DNA of 64,000 nt from Primorskyibacter flagellatus (GCF_014638275.1 NZ_BMFJ01000001.1:2034338-2098337); one strand, 5' to 3'; positions 27,170-35,479 are shown, counted from the first letter of the stretch. Notes: a model not told the origin generated them from the sequence alone. Numbers and translations are program-made.

Positions 27170-27526
27170 TCAGAGGAAACCCCGCATGGCAGCGACAATT
27201 TGTTCCGGCGCGCTGAAATGCGGACAGTGGCCCTTCGCGTCAACCACGACCAGCGAACTGACTGGGACCACATCGCGGACGTATCCCGCCAATGAGGCGT
27301 AACGGTCACGATCACAGGCAGACTTATCCGTCCCAGCTGCGCCCACGTCGTCAAAGGTCATCACACCGAAGTCGTTGTCGAAGCTTGGCGCAACAAACCG
27401 CCACAGCGTCTGGTCGCACCCGAAACCGTGCGCGAACACCATATGTCGGCCACTGGCCCACGCAGGTCTCACGTTGTGTCGCGTCAGTGCGGACAAGGGC
27501 ACTCCGTTCTTCGATAAGTATGGCAT
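27170..27526 (-). pseudogene. RsbQ-like alpha/beta hydrolase with internal deletion
   Basis: The N-terminal part (RHNVRPAWASGRHMVFAHGF, then GCDQTLWRFVAPSF) matches the start of RsbQ-type hydrolases. It then jumps from SLAGYVRDV directly to VVVDAKGHCPHFSAPEQIVA, the normal C-terminus. About 150 residues are missing, including the GHS nucleophile elbow and the acidic residue, while the final His (GHCPH) remains. The frame is kept, so a short protein of about 118 aa could still be made, but it cannot be an active hydrolase. Alternative start: GTG at 27502. Confidence 0.8.
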
Positions 27527-27766
27527 GGTCGCGACCAACTGTGTCGAGCGGTACCTCAAGAGTCCATGGTAGCCCCGCTGACGCAGGATGATGTGGTTTA
27601 GTTTTCTGTCGCTCAGTCTATGGCGCGTCGCGATTTATCTGGGCCGTCAGGCAGATCGACATTGCAAATAGGCACGGTCGCCCTCATATATGGTGAGCTT
27701 ACGTTTATCTTCTCGAACCTCTGCCTCCGACAAGACGGCTCTCAGTTGATCGATCAGGACCGACTG

Positions 27767-27795
27767 TGCCGGGCTGCCGCATTCTGCGGGCAGCA
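27767..27795 (+). promoter_or_regulatory. Conserved csp leader hairpin, copy 2
   Basis: Near-identical to 23810-23838 and placed 21 nt before the second csp start. GCTGCC (27773-27778) pairs with GGCAGC (27789-27794); GCA/TGC continue the stem past one bulged G. Flanking sequence is not conserved, so the element itself is under selection or was recently duplicated with the gene. Confidence 0.6.
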
Positions 27796-27816
27796 CTTAT
27801 TTTGGAGAACACGGAT

Positions 27817-28023
27817 ATGGCCAATGGCACCGTGAAATGGTTCAACGCAACTAAAGGTTTCGGCTTCATCGAGCCCGAAACAGGCAGCAAGGATGTCTTC
27901 CTGCATATATCCGCCGTGGAACGCGCGGGTCTGACCCGTATCGAAGATGGTCAGAAGGTGACTTTCGACGTCGAAGCTGGTCGTGACGGTCGCGAGTCCG
28001 CTGCCAACCTGGCTCTCGCTTGA
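27817..28023 (+). CDS. CspA-type cold shock protein, second copy
   Basis: 68 aa cold-shock domain with RNP1 KGFGFIEP and RNP2 VFLHISAV. ATG at 27817 with TTGGAG 13 nt upstream. Paralogue of the gene at 23861; the first 25 codons are almost identical at the DNA level, and the leader hairpin is shared. A GC hairpin follows at 28051-28082. Confidence 0.95.
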   Translation: MANGTVKWFNATKGFGFIEPETGSKDVFLHISAVERAGLTRIEDGQKVTFDVEAGRDGRESAANLALA

Positions 28024-28050
28024 AGCGGTCCCTTCAGGACCTCATTCAAG

Positions 28051-28082
28051 GCGTCCCCCCGCAGCGTGGCAACGGGGGACGC
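28051..28082 (+). terminator. GC hairpin after csp copy 2
   Basis: GCGTCCCCC (28051-28059) pairs perfectly with GGGGGACGC (28074-28082) around a 14-nt loop, 28 nt after the csp stop. No T run follows. Likely a terminator/attenuator or 3' stabiliser. Confidence 0.5.
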
Positions 28083-28112
28083 TACTTGAAAGCGGAGGGC
28101 ACATTCAAGGAC

Positions 28113-28262
28113 ATGCCCGAGCAACCCCGCACGCAGCTGGATAAGACCACGGCAGCGGCGAAATTGATCCTTGAAGAAGAGGCGCGGGAACGCGCTGCCA
28201 AAGGCGAACGTCTGAAAGCCGCGAGAGCTGCGCGAGATGCGGGCGCGAAGAACGATGAGTGA
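28113..28262 (+). CDS. Small basic helical protein
   Basis: 49 aa from the ATG at 28113. The frame is open back to a TTG at 28020 that touches the csp stop, but the GC hairpin at 28051-28082 lies inside that extension, so a later start is likely. The sequence TTAAAKLILEEEARERAAKG continues into ERLKAARAARDAG: one long charged helix. Short proteins of this look are common in Rhodobacterales. Function unknown. Confidence 0.5.
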   Translation: MPEQPRTQLDKTTAAAKLILEEEARERAAKGERLKAARAARDAGAKNDE

Positions 28263-28416
28263 AATCGCCGAAGTCGTGACGGAGCCGGCGTTGAACCCAA
28301 GTGACAGGCTTGTAACCACAACACCCGATTACCGTGGCATGGACCTTAGCTGGCGAGAGTTTTTCGTGAAGCTGGGCGACGGACGCCTGCTGGCATCCCA
28401 ATCTGATCCTTGTTGA
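28255..28416 (+). CDS. Very small hypothetical protein
   Basis: 53 aa open frame starting at an ATG that overlaps the previous stop (ATGAGTGA), a common coupling arrangement. Sequence includes DYRGMDLSWREFFVKLGDGR. No family recognised. It could also be the 5' remnant of a longer gene, as the region is decayed. Confidence 0.35.
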   Translation: MSEIAEVVTEPALNPSDRLVTTTPDYRGMDLSWREFFVKLGDGRLLASQSDPC

Positions 28417-28513
28417 AGCAGCGCCTCTTGGACGCGCGAGGCCTTGTGTCGGCGGCAGTTCCGTGTGGCAGCGCGACAGTTCTGTCATCGCGCGTGATTT
28501 CGCTGTCTACTAA

Positions 28514-28539
28514 GGAACCAAGACCCCAATTGACCTGTT
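28514..28539 (+). promoter_or_regulatory. Possible EcfG (general stress sigma) promoter
   Basis: GGAAC (28514-28518), 17 bp, then TGTT (28536-28539). The alphaproteobacterial EcfG consensus is GGAAC-N16/17-CGTT, so one base differs. It lies about 65 bp before the response-regulator start. Confidence 0.4.
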
Positions 28540-28604
28540 GATGACGTAGGGTCTCGTGTCCACCGCTTAGCGGCGCGCTTCCAATTCAGCGAAAGGTGCG
28601 TGCC

Positions 28605-28982
28605 ATGGATCGAAACTCACGGTCATTCGAAATCCTGCTTGTCGAGGATGACGCGATAATCCGGATGGACCTTTCTCTGTGTCTTTTCGACTTGGGGCAT
28701 TCCGTCCGCGAGGCAGCAGATGCAGACAAAGCGGTCGCCTTGATTTCGGACGGCATAGATTTCGACTTTCTGGTCACTGACATCGACATGCCTGGCTCTA
28801 TGGACGGGCTGGCCTTGGCGAGATATGTCAGGGACATGGGGACTGGCTGCCATATTGTGGTAATTTCCGGCGGCACCCATCTTGCACCAATGGACCTTCC
28901 GCCGGGAAGCCTTTTCCTGCGCAAGCCTTTGATTTTGCACGATTTGAAAGCCGCTTTGAGCAAGTTCGAAGCCAGGCATTGA
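28605..28982 (+). CDS. Single-domain response regulator (REC)
   Basis: 125 aa receiver domain without output domain, like CheY or Sma0114-type regulators. ILLVEDDAIIRMD gives the acidic pocket, TDIDMPG holds the phosphoacceptor Asp (near residue 57), and LRKPL carries the conserved Lys. The ATG at 28605 has AAGG 7 nt upstream; a GTG at 28596 is an alternative. It may receive phosphate from the nearby PAS histidine kinase, which is encoded 1.4 kb away on the other strand; that pairing is a guess. Confidence 0.9.
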   Translation: MDRNSRSFEILLVEDDAIIRMDLSLCLFDLGHSVREAADADKAVALISDGIDFDFLVTDIDMPGSMDGLALARYVRDMGTGCHIVVISGGTHLAPMDLPPGSLFLRKPLILHDLKAALSKFEARH

Positions 28983-29066
28983 GGACGTTCCCGTGCCGTA
29001 ATTTCCCGAACTAACATAGTCAAATGCAATCAAGTCAACTGACGCGTTACGGCCGAAATCTTTTTT

Positions 29067-29480
29067 TGGCGCATTGTCGGCTGGTTGATGCAGAGCCGTC
29101 AGACGACCGATGTCGTGCTGCAAGCGCTTTTGATGGCGACATGGCGGAGAAAGCCAAGAGAAAAGGTTCTGATTCACTCGGACCAAGGCAGCCAGTTCAC
29201 CAGCATGGACTGGGCCGCGTTCCTGCGGGCACACAATCTGGAGCACTCGATGAGCCGCCGCGGGAACTGCCACGACAATGCAGTAGCCGAGAGCTTCTTC
29301 AACCTGCTCAAGCGCGAGCGGATCAGGCGTCGGACCTACCGAACGCGCGCGGAGGCAAGGCTGGACATGTTCGACTACATCGAGGTGTTCTACAACCCGA
29401 AGCGCAAGCACACCCGGAATGAAATGCTTTCACCCGTCGACTTCGAACGGCAGCAGAAACTGAGACACGAAGGCGTCTAA
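29067..29480 (+). mobile_element. IS3-family transposase remnant (OrfB C-terminal part)
   Basis: About 137 codons encode the C-terminal end of an IS3-type DDE transposase: RIVGWLMQSRQTTDVV, IHSDQGSQFTS (second Asp), NAVAESFFNLLKRE (catalytic Glu) and YNPKRKHT. Similarity starts abruptly at about 29067; the first catalytic Asp, the rest of OrfB and OrfA are missing. No inverted repeats are recognisable. It marks the right edge of the accessory region. Confidence 0.9.
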
Positions 29481-29751
29481 GTAACGCGGGGCTATTCAAT
29501 GCTGCATTCTTAGTTGTCGTAAATAGCTCATTTCGCGCGGCGGACCGGATTATTTTTAGATCGAAAAACAAAGGCGCTAATGGCTTCGTACCTTGAACCA
29601 GACGATCGTGCACGGCGCAGCGAATGGCAGCACCCCGCCCTTCGACAACGTCTCTCCTCTCCCGTACGTGTGGCCGGCCGCGATTAACCACATCACCGCC
29701 CACTGCATCGTCGCCCATTCGGTCCCCCGCTCCGAAACCCAGCCCCATCCC

Positions 29752-32700
29752 CTACCCCGCCTTCGCCAGCAGCGTCGCGTTCCCCCCGGCCGCCGTCGTG
29801 TCGATGCAGACCGCGCGTTCGTGGGCATAGGCCGCCGGGTCCAGCGGGGCGGTGATGAGGGGGAGGATCGGGCCCTCGCGCTGCGCCAGTTGCGCACGCA
29901 GGGCGGGGTCGGCTGCGGCGACGGCGTTGAGAGGCAGGGTCCGCAGCGCCTCGGGCGGGACGGTGCCTGACAGGGCCCGCAGCGGGATGTCGGCGCGCAG
30001 CAGGGCGGACAGGACCTCCGGCGCGGCGGGGGCGACGGCCAGCACCGCGTTGTCGGTGCCAAGCGCCTGGACGACCTGCGCCAGCAGCGTCTCCGCATCC
30101 GGGCCGAGGCAGAGCACCCGGCCCCGTGCGACCAGGCTCAGCCGGTTGGATTCGCCGGTCGGCCCCGGAAGGTCCAGCGGCCCCATGTCGAGCGCGGCGA
30201 CCGCGCTCATTGCCTCTGCCGCCGCGCCTCGCAGCAGGGCGCGCAGGGTGGAGATGCGGTCGCCACGCTTGGCCCAGGCGGAGGGAGAAAGCGCGTCGAG
30301 GGCGGAGGTGAGCATGGCCGTGGGGATGGCCTCCGCCTGCGTCGCCTCGGGGGTGGCGGCGACGGGCGCGCGGCGGAAGCGCGACAGGTAAAGCGGACCG
30401 CCCGCCTTGGGTCCGGTGCCGGAGAGCCCCTCCCCCCCGAAGGGCTGGGAACCGACCACCGCGCCGATCTGGTTGCGGTTCACGTAGAGGTTGCCGACAT
30501 GCAGCGCGTCGACCACCTGCTGCACGCGGGAGTCGATCCGCGTGTGCAGCCCGAAGGTCAGGCCGTAGCCCTTCGCGTTCACATCGGCGATCACCCGATC
30601 CAGCTGGTCCGCATCGAAGCGGGCGACGTGCAGGACGGGGCCGAAAATCTCACGATCCATCTCCGCGATGCCGGAGACGCGGAAGACATGGGGGGCGACG
30701 AAGAGCCCGTCCTGCGGCGCGTCGAGCCGCTTGATGAGCCGGCCTTTCCCTTCCATGTCAGCGCAGTAGGCGGCGATGGTGTCGCGGGCCTCGGCGTCGA
30801 TGACGGGGCCGGTGTCGGTCGACAGGTGCCAGGGATCGCCAATCGTCAGGCTGTCCATCGCGCCCGAGAGCATCTCGATCACCTTCTCCTCCACGTCGCG
30901 CTGGACGTAGAGGATGCGCAGCGCGGAACAGCGCTGCCCGGCGCTCTGGAAGGCAGAGGCGAGGATGTCGCGCACGGCCTGTTCCGGCAGGGCGGTGGAG
31001 TCCACGACCATGGCGTTCAGCCCGCCGGTTTCCGCGATCAGCATGGCCTCGGGGGCGGTCTGCGCGAGCTGACGGTTGATGATCTGCGCGACCTCGGTCG
31101 AGCCGGTGAAGCAGACCCCGGTGATGCGCGGATCGGCCGTGAGCGGGGCGCCGACCGAGGGGCCGTCGCCGGGCAGGAGGTGCAGCACTTCGACGGGAAC
31201 CCCGGCCTCGTGCATCAGGGCCGTGGCGCGGGCGGCGATCAGCGGGGTCTGCTCGGCCGGCTTGGCGATGACGGCGTTGCCGGTGACCAGCGCGGCGGCG
31301 ATCTGACCGGTGAAGATGGCGAGCGGGAAGTTCCAGGGGCTGATGCAGGCGATCACGCCGCGGGCGATGGTGTCCCTTTCGGCGCGGGCGGCCTGATTAG
31401 CATAGTAGCGCAGGAAATCAACGGCTTCGCGGATTTCCGCGACACCGTCGGAGAGCGTCTTGCCCGCCTCACGCGTGCAGAGCGCCAGCAGTTCGGGCGT
31501 GTGGGTTTCGTAAAGGTCCGCCGTGGCGCGCAGAATGTCGGCGCGGGTGGCAACCGGGGTGGCGGCCCAGCCGGGCTGGGCAGCGGCGGCGGTGGAAATG
31601 GCGGCGTGGACCATCCATTCAGAGGTTTCAGATACCTGTCCGACGATATCAGTACTGTCGGCGGGGTTGACCACGTTGCGGGTCATTTTTCCGATCCCCG
31701 CCTGCCACTGGTAACCTTTTGCGAAGGGTTTTCTGCCAGTCTCGATGTCGGAAAGGTCGCGCGGGTCGGTCAGGTCCCACCCCTTCGCGGCCGTTCTGCC
31801 CGCGCCGTAGATGGCGGCTGGATGGGCGATGGCCGGGTTGGGCGCGCCGTCGCAATGGGCAAAGGGATCGCGGGCGATCGTCTCCGGCGCGACGGCGTCG
31901 TCGACGATCTGGTGCACGAAGGAGGAGTTGGCGCCGTTTTCGAGCAGGCGGCGGACGAGATAGGCGAGAAGGTCACGATGCGCCCCGACCGGGGCGTAGA
32001 TGCGGCAGCGGGTGCCGTGGGTCTTGAGGACGGCGTCATGCAGGGCTTCGCCCATGCCGTGGAGGCGCTGGAATTCGAAGGTATCTTCGGGCGCGCCCGT
32101 GGCGGCGGCTCCGGGGTCGGAGGGTTCGCCCCTGGCGACAGGTCCGGCGGTGGCCCCGTCCGTGGCGACGGGCCCCGTGGTGGCGGGTCCGGTGGCGGCG
32201 GGTCCGTCCGTGCCGGCGGCTCCGGTGATGGGCGGGCCATTGGCGGCACTTCCGGTGGCGGCGGGATGGTTCGCAGGGTCGACCGGCTCCGCGACGGCGC
32301 GGGGCTTTGCATTGTCCCCGCGGGCCATGTGCAGGATGGCGGCGACGGTATGGGCGTTGTGCGTGGCGAACTGCGGGTAGATGCGGTCGCGCATGTCCAG
32401 GAGCTTGCGGGCGTTGGCGATGTAGCTGACATCGGTGTTGGCCTTGCGGGTGAAGACCGGGAAACCGGAGAGGCCGAGGACCTGGGCGCGCTTGATCTCC
32501 GTGTCCCAGTAGGCGCCCTTGACGAGCCGGACCATGATCCGGCGGTCAAGACGGGTGGCCAGGGCATAGAGCCAGTCGAGCACGTGGGCGGCGCGGGGGC
32601 CATAGGCCTGCACCACCACGCCGAAGCCGTCCCAACCGGCCAGCGTCGGGTCGGAGAGCACGGCTTCGATCACGTCGAGGGAGAGGTCGAGGCGGTCCTG

Positions 32701-33549
32701 TTCCTCTGCGTCGATGTTGAAGCCGATGCCGGCGTCCTTCGCTGCGCGGGCCAGTTGCAGAGTCCGGGCAGTGAGGTCGGGCAGCATGGTGTCGGTCTTG
32801 GCGACCTCGTACCGCGGGTGCAGGGCGGAGAGCTTGACCGAGATGCCGGGGTTGGTGCGGATGTCGCCGGTGGTCGCGGCGGCGGCGATGGCGGCGATGG
32901 CCTGGGCATAGGCGCCGTGGTAGCGCATCGCGTCGTCTTCGGTGCGGGCGGCTTCGCCGAGCATGTCGTAACTGTAGGTGAAGCCCTGCCTTTCGCGGGT
33001 CTTGGCGCGGGTCATCGCCTCGCGGATGTCGCGGCCAAGGACGAACTGCGATCCCATCTCGCGCATGGCACGGCCGACGGCCGTGCGGATCACGGGTTCG
33101 CCAAGGCGGCGAACCATGCCGCGCAGGGCGCCGACGACGCCGTCGTCCTCCTCATCGTCGAGCACGCGGCCGGTCAGCATCAGCGCCCAGGTGGAGGCAT
33201 TGACCATGAGCGAGCCGGAGTCGCCGACATGCGCGCCCCAGTCGTGCGGCGCGATCTTGTCCTGGATCAGGTCGTCGATGGTTTCGGCGTCCGGCACGCG
33301 CAGCAGCGCTTCGGCCAGGCACATGAGGGCGACGCCCTCTTTCGTGGAAAGTCCGTATTCGGCGAGGAAGCTTTCCATCATTCCGGGCGCGGCGGCAGAG
33401 CGGACGCGGCGGATCAGACCGGCCGCATCGGCGGAGACAGCGGCGCGGTCCGTGTCGGAGAGCGCGGCCTGATCGATCAGTCGGGAGAGCGCGTCGCCCT
33501 CGGGACCGAGGGTGGCGGCGCGGAGGGCAGTGCGGATGTCCGTGAGCAT
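29752..33549 (-). CDS. putA: Bifunctional proline dehydrogenase / P5C dehydrogenase (PutA)
   Basis: Oxidises proline to glutamate in two steps. 1265 aa from the ATG at 33549, which has AGGAG 6 nt upstream. The N-terminal PRODH half has LDRRIMVRLVKGAYWDTEIK and FQRLHGMGEAL; the P5CDH half has SPWNFPLAIFTGQIAAAL, the catalytic Cys in SAGQRCSALRI and ETGGLNAMVV. There is no ribbon-helix-helix DNA-binding domain at the N-terminus, so regulation falls to the divergent Lrp-type gene. An odd low-complexity insertion interrupts the PRODH domain (32080-32318). Confidence 0.96.
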   Translation of the reverse strand: MLTDIRTALRAATLGPEGDALSRLIDQAALSDTDRAAVSADAAGLIRRVRSAAAPGMMESFLAEYGLSTKEGVALMCLAEALLRVPDAETIDDLIQDKIAPHDWGAHVGDSGSLMVNASTWALMLTGRVLDDEEDDGVVGALRGMVRRLGEPVIRTAVGRAMREMGSQFVLGRDIREAMTRAKTRERQGFTYSYDMLGEAARTEDDAMRYHGAYAQAIAAIAAAATTGDIRTNPGISVKLSALHPRYEVAKTDTMLPDLTARTLQLARAAKDAGIGFNIDAEEQDRLDLSLDVIEAVLSDPTLAGWDGFGVVVQAYGPRAAHVLDWLYALATRLDRRIMVRLVKGAYWDTEIKRAQVLGLSGFPVFTRKANTDVSYIANARKLLDMRDRIYPQFATHNAHTVAAILHMARGDNAKPRAVAEPVDPANHPAATGSAANGPPITGAAGTDGPAATGPATTGPVATDGATAGPVARGEPSDPGAAATGAPEDTFEFQRLHGMGEALHDAVLKTHGTRCRIYAPVGAHRDLLAYLVRRLLENGANSSFVHQIVDDAVAPETIARDPFAHCDGAPNPAIAHPAAIYGAGRTAAKGWDLTDPRDLSDIETGRKPFAKGYQWQAGIGKMTRNVVNPADSTDIVGQVSETSEWMVHAAISTAAAAQPGWAATPVATRADILRATADLYETHTPELLALCTREAGKTLSDGVAEIREAVDFLRYYANQAARAERDTIARGVIACISPWNFPLAIFTGQIAAALVTGNAVIAKPAEQTPLIAARATALMHEAGVPVEVLHLLPGDGPSVGAPLTADPRITGVCFTGSTEVAQIINRQLAQTAPEAMLIAETGGLNAMVVDSTALPEQAVRDILASAFQSAGQRCSALRILYVQRDVEEKVIEMLSGAMDSLTIGDPWHLSTDTGPVIDAEARDTIAAYCADMEGKGRLIKRLDAPQDGLFVAPHVFRVSGIAEMDREIFGPVLHVARFDADQLDRVIADVNAKGYGLTFGLHTRIDSRVQQVVDALHVGNLYVNRNQIGAVVGSQPFGGEGLSGTGPKAGGPLYLSRFRRAPVAATPEATQAEAIPTAMLTSALDALSPSAWAKRGDRISTLRALLRGAAAEAMSAVAALDMGPLDLPGPTGESNRLSLVARGRVLCLGPDAETLLAQVVQALGTDNAVLAVAPAAPEVLSALLRADIPLRALSGTVPPEALRTLPLNAVAAADPALRAQLAQREGPILPLITAPLDPAAYAHERAVCIDTTAAGGNATLLAKAG
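32080..32318 (-). other. Low-complexity insertion within PutA
   Basis: About 80 residues (roughly 411-490) made almost only of Ala, Gly, Pro, Thr, Val and Asp (ATGPATTGPVATDG style), between MARGD and EFQRLHGMGE. These two flanks are normally close together in PRODH domains. The DNA is a degenerate tandem array of GGCGGGTCCGG-like units, in frame. Probably a disordered loop from repeat expansion. Confidence 0.8.
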
Positions 33550-33765
33550 GAGGGGCTCCTTCTCGTTGATCGGGCTCGTTGGTCGGGCGGGCTGGCCGGC
33601 GTGTCCGGCGGGGCGGTCTGGCGGCGCCGGTATTTGGCGGGGCGGGTGTCTGTCGGGTGTCGGTCTGGTATCGCTTTGGGGCATCATACACCGGGATTTG
33701 AGGTGTTGCGTTTCTGTAAACCTGACCGTTCGCAGGCCAAAATTCCTTTTATTCGGGATGATTTC

Positions 33766-33779
33766 AGGTCATATGACCT
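33766..33779. promoter_or_regulatory. 14-bp palindrome in the putA/lrp gap
   Basis: AGGTCATATGACCT is a perfect palindrome ending 3 bp before the regulator's ATG. Probable binding site of the Lrp-type regulator for autoregulation; it also displaces a normal ribosome site. Confidence 0.5.
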
Positions 33780-33782
33780 ATC

Positions 33783-34265
33783 ATGAACGACATTTCCGAC
33801 GATCTGGACCGCATCGACCGCCGTATCCTGGCCGCTTTGGCCAAAGACGCGCGTCTGTCCCTGGCGGCACTGTCGGAGAAGGTCGGGCTGTCCAAGACAC
33901 CGGTCGCCGCGCGGCTCAAGCGGTTGGAAACAGAGGGGTATATCCTCGGTTACCACGCGGCGCTGGACGCGGAACGCCTGGGTCTGGCGCAGGTCGCCTT
34001 CGTGCAGGTCACGCTGTCGGGGACCACGGCGCCGCAGCTTGAGGCGTTCAATCACGCGGTCCGGGAGGCGCCTGAGATCGAGGCCTGCCACATGATCGCG
34101 GGGGGATTCGATTACCTGCTGAAGATCCGGACCCGCGACGTGGCGGCCTATCGCCGGGCGCTGACCGACCTGATCGCGCATCTTCCGCATGTGGCGCAGA
34201 CCTCGACCTTCATGGCGATGGAGGTGGTGAAGGACGGCACGCCGGTGATCCCCCGCGCCCGCTGA
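33783..34265 (+). CDS. Lrp/AsnC family regulator, likely proline-responsive (PutR)
   Basis: 160 aa. N-terminal winged HTH (LDRIDRRILAALAKDARLSL, then AALSEKVGLSKTPVAARLKRL) and C-terminal RAM ligand-binding/oligomerisation domain. It is divergent from putA with a 233-bp gap. In Rhodobacter capsulatus and agrobacteria an Lrp-type PutR activates putA in response to proline; the same arrangement is seen here, so the function is inferred from synteny. Confidence 0.9.
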   Translation: MNDISDDLDRIDRRILAALAKDARLSLAALSEKVGLSKTPVAARLKRLETEGYILGYHAALDAERLGLAQVAFVQVTLSGTTAPQLEAFNHAVREAPEIEACHMIAGGFDYLLKIRTRDVAAYRRALTDLIAHLPHVAQTSTFMAMEVVKDGTPVIPRAR

Positions 34266-34366
34266 GTACGGCGTCAGGGGCCGGGGCGAGTTGCGCCCGC
34301 CGGCGGGGCATGTATCACTCCGCCCTGACAGGCGCCGGACGACGGCCCCGACAGGAGGAGGATTTC

Positions 34367-35215
34367 ATGCGGTTTTTTGCGTTCACGCGGGACGGGGTTG
34401 CGGGGCTGGCGGTGCGAACGGACACCGGGCTGGCGGGGCTGATGGCGGAGGATGCCTCCTACACTGGGTCGCTGGACGACCTGATCCGATCGGGCAGGCT
34501 GGCGGCGGCGGGCAAGGTGTTGGCGGCGGGCGATGCGATCGACGAGGCCTCTGTTACCCCCGCACTGCCGTTCCGGCGGGCGGGGAAGGTTCTGTGCGTC
34601 GGGCTGAACTACGCCGACCACGCGGCCGAGACGAACCACGCGCCGCCGCCCTATCCCACGGTCTTCGTGCGCTTCAACGACAACCTGGTCGCGCATGAGG
34701 GGGCGCTGGTGAAGCCGGCGGCGTCGGAGCAGTTCGACTACGAGGGCGAGATGGTGGCGGTGATCGGCAAGCGGGGCCGGTCGATCCCGAAGGCGCAGGC
34801 GCTGGCCCATGTCGCGGGGTACACCCTGTTCAACGACGGATCGATCCGGGATTTCCAGATGGCGACGCCGCAGTGGACGCTGGGCAAGAACTTCGATGCG
34901 ACCGGGGCCATGGGGCCGGATTTCGTGACGGCGGACATGCTGCCCGAGGGGGCCTCGGGCCTCGCGATCCGGACGCGGCTGAACGGGGAGGTCGTGCAGG
35001 AGTCCAACACCGCGCAGCTGATCTATGACGTGGCAACGCTGGTGGAGAAACTGTCGGCCGTGATGACGCTGGAGGTCGGCGACCTGATTGTCACCGGCAC
35101 GCCCGCCGGGGTCGGGATGGCGCGGAAGCCTCCGCTCTGGATGAAGGCCGGGGATGTGGTGGAGGTCGAGGTCGAGGGGATCGGGGTGCTGCGCAATCCG
35201 GTGGTGGCGGAGTGA
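34367..35215 (+). CDS. Fumarylacetoacetate hydrolase (FAH) family protein
   Basis: 282 aa from the ATG at 34367 with a strong AGGAGGAGG site. The FAH fold core is complete: KVLCVGLNYADHAAETN, the metal ligands in FDYEGEMVAVIGKRG (Glu-x-Glu pattern as YEGE) and FNDGSIRDFQ (Asp), and TPAGVG near the C-terminus. The family includes fumarylpyruvate hydrolases, oxaloacetate decarboxylases and isomerases of aromatic catabolism; the substrate is undetermined. It follows the Lrp gene by about 100 bp. Confidence 0.9.
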   Translation: MRFFAFTRDGVAGLAVRTDTGLAGLMAEDASYTGSLDDLIRSGRLAAAGKVLAAGDAIDEASVTPALPFRRAGKVLCVGLNYADHAAETNHAPPPYPTVFVRFNDNLVAHEGALVKPAASEQFDYEGEMVAVIGKRGRSIPKAQALAHVAGYTLFNDGSIRDFQMATPQWTLGKNFDATGAMGPDFVTADMLPEGASGLAIRTRLNGEVVQESNTAQLIYDVATLVEKLSAVMTLEVGDLIVTGTPAGVGMARKPPLWMKAGDVVEVEVEGIGVLRNPVVAE

Positions 35216-35247
35216 GGCCGGGTCGGGTCCTGCTCTGGCGGTGATGA

Positions 35248-35284
35248 CCCCCTCCCTGGCCCTCCCCCTGCAGGGGGAGGGGAG
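35248..35284. repeat. Intergenic palindromic repeat, family C
   Basis: CCCTCCCTGGCCCTCCCCCT then AGGGGGAGGGG. Same family at 41421-41457 and, degenerate, at 39523-39550. Confidence 0.7.
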
Positions 35285-35323
35285 TGCGTCTGGTGGATGT
35301 TTGGACTGGCGAGGAGCGGGGTT

Positions 35324-35364
35324 CCCCTCACCCTGACCCTCTCCCCCGGGGGGAGAGGGAACCT
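35324..35364. repeat. Intergenic palindromic repeat, family B
   Basis: CCTCACCCTGACCCTCTCCC followed by the palindromic half GGGAGAGGGAACC. Other copies: 35426-35465 (inverted), 39403-39445 and 41491-41530. Confidence 0.75.
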
Positions 35365-35425
35365 GTTGCGCTAAGCGGTTTCTGACGTGCTTTTGCCGGG
35401 GGCCTGCGCTTGGCGTCCCAAGGGC

Positions 35426-35465
35426 GGCTCCCTCTCCCCGCGGGGGAGAGGGATGGGGTGAGGGG
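35426..35465. repeat. Intergenic palindromic repeat, family B, inverted copy
   Basis: Inverted relative to 35324-35364, 61 bp away, so the two copies could form a large stem between the FAH gene and the ABC operon end. Confidence 0.75.
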
Positions 35466-35479
35466 GCTGCCCCCTGCCC

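Noticed and set aside
29067-29480. Complete IS3 element
   Set aside because: OrfA, the first catalytic Asp and terminal repeats are missing, so only a remnant is present.
30499-33786. Long plus-strand frame antisense to putA
   Set aside because: Gly/Arg/Asp-rich shadow of putA; the real plus-strand gene starts at 33783.
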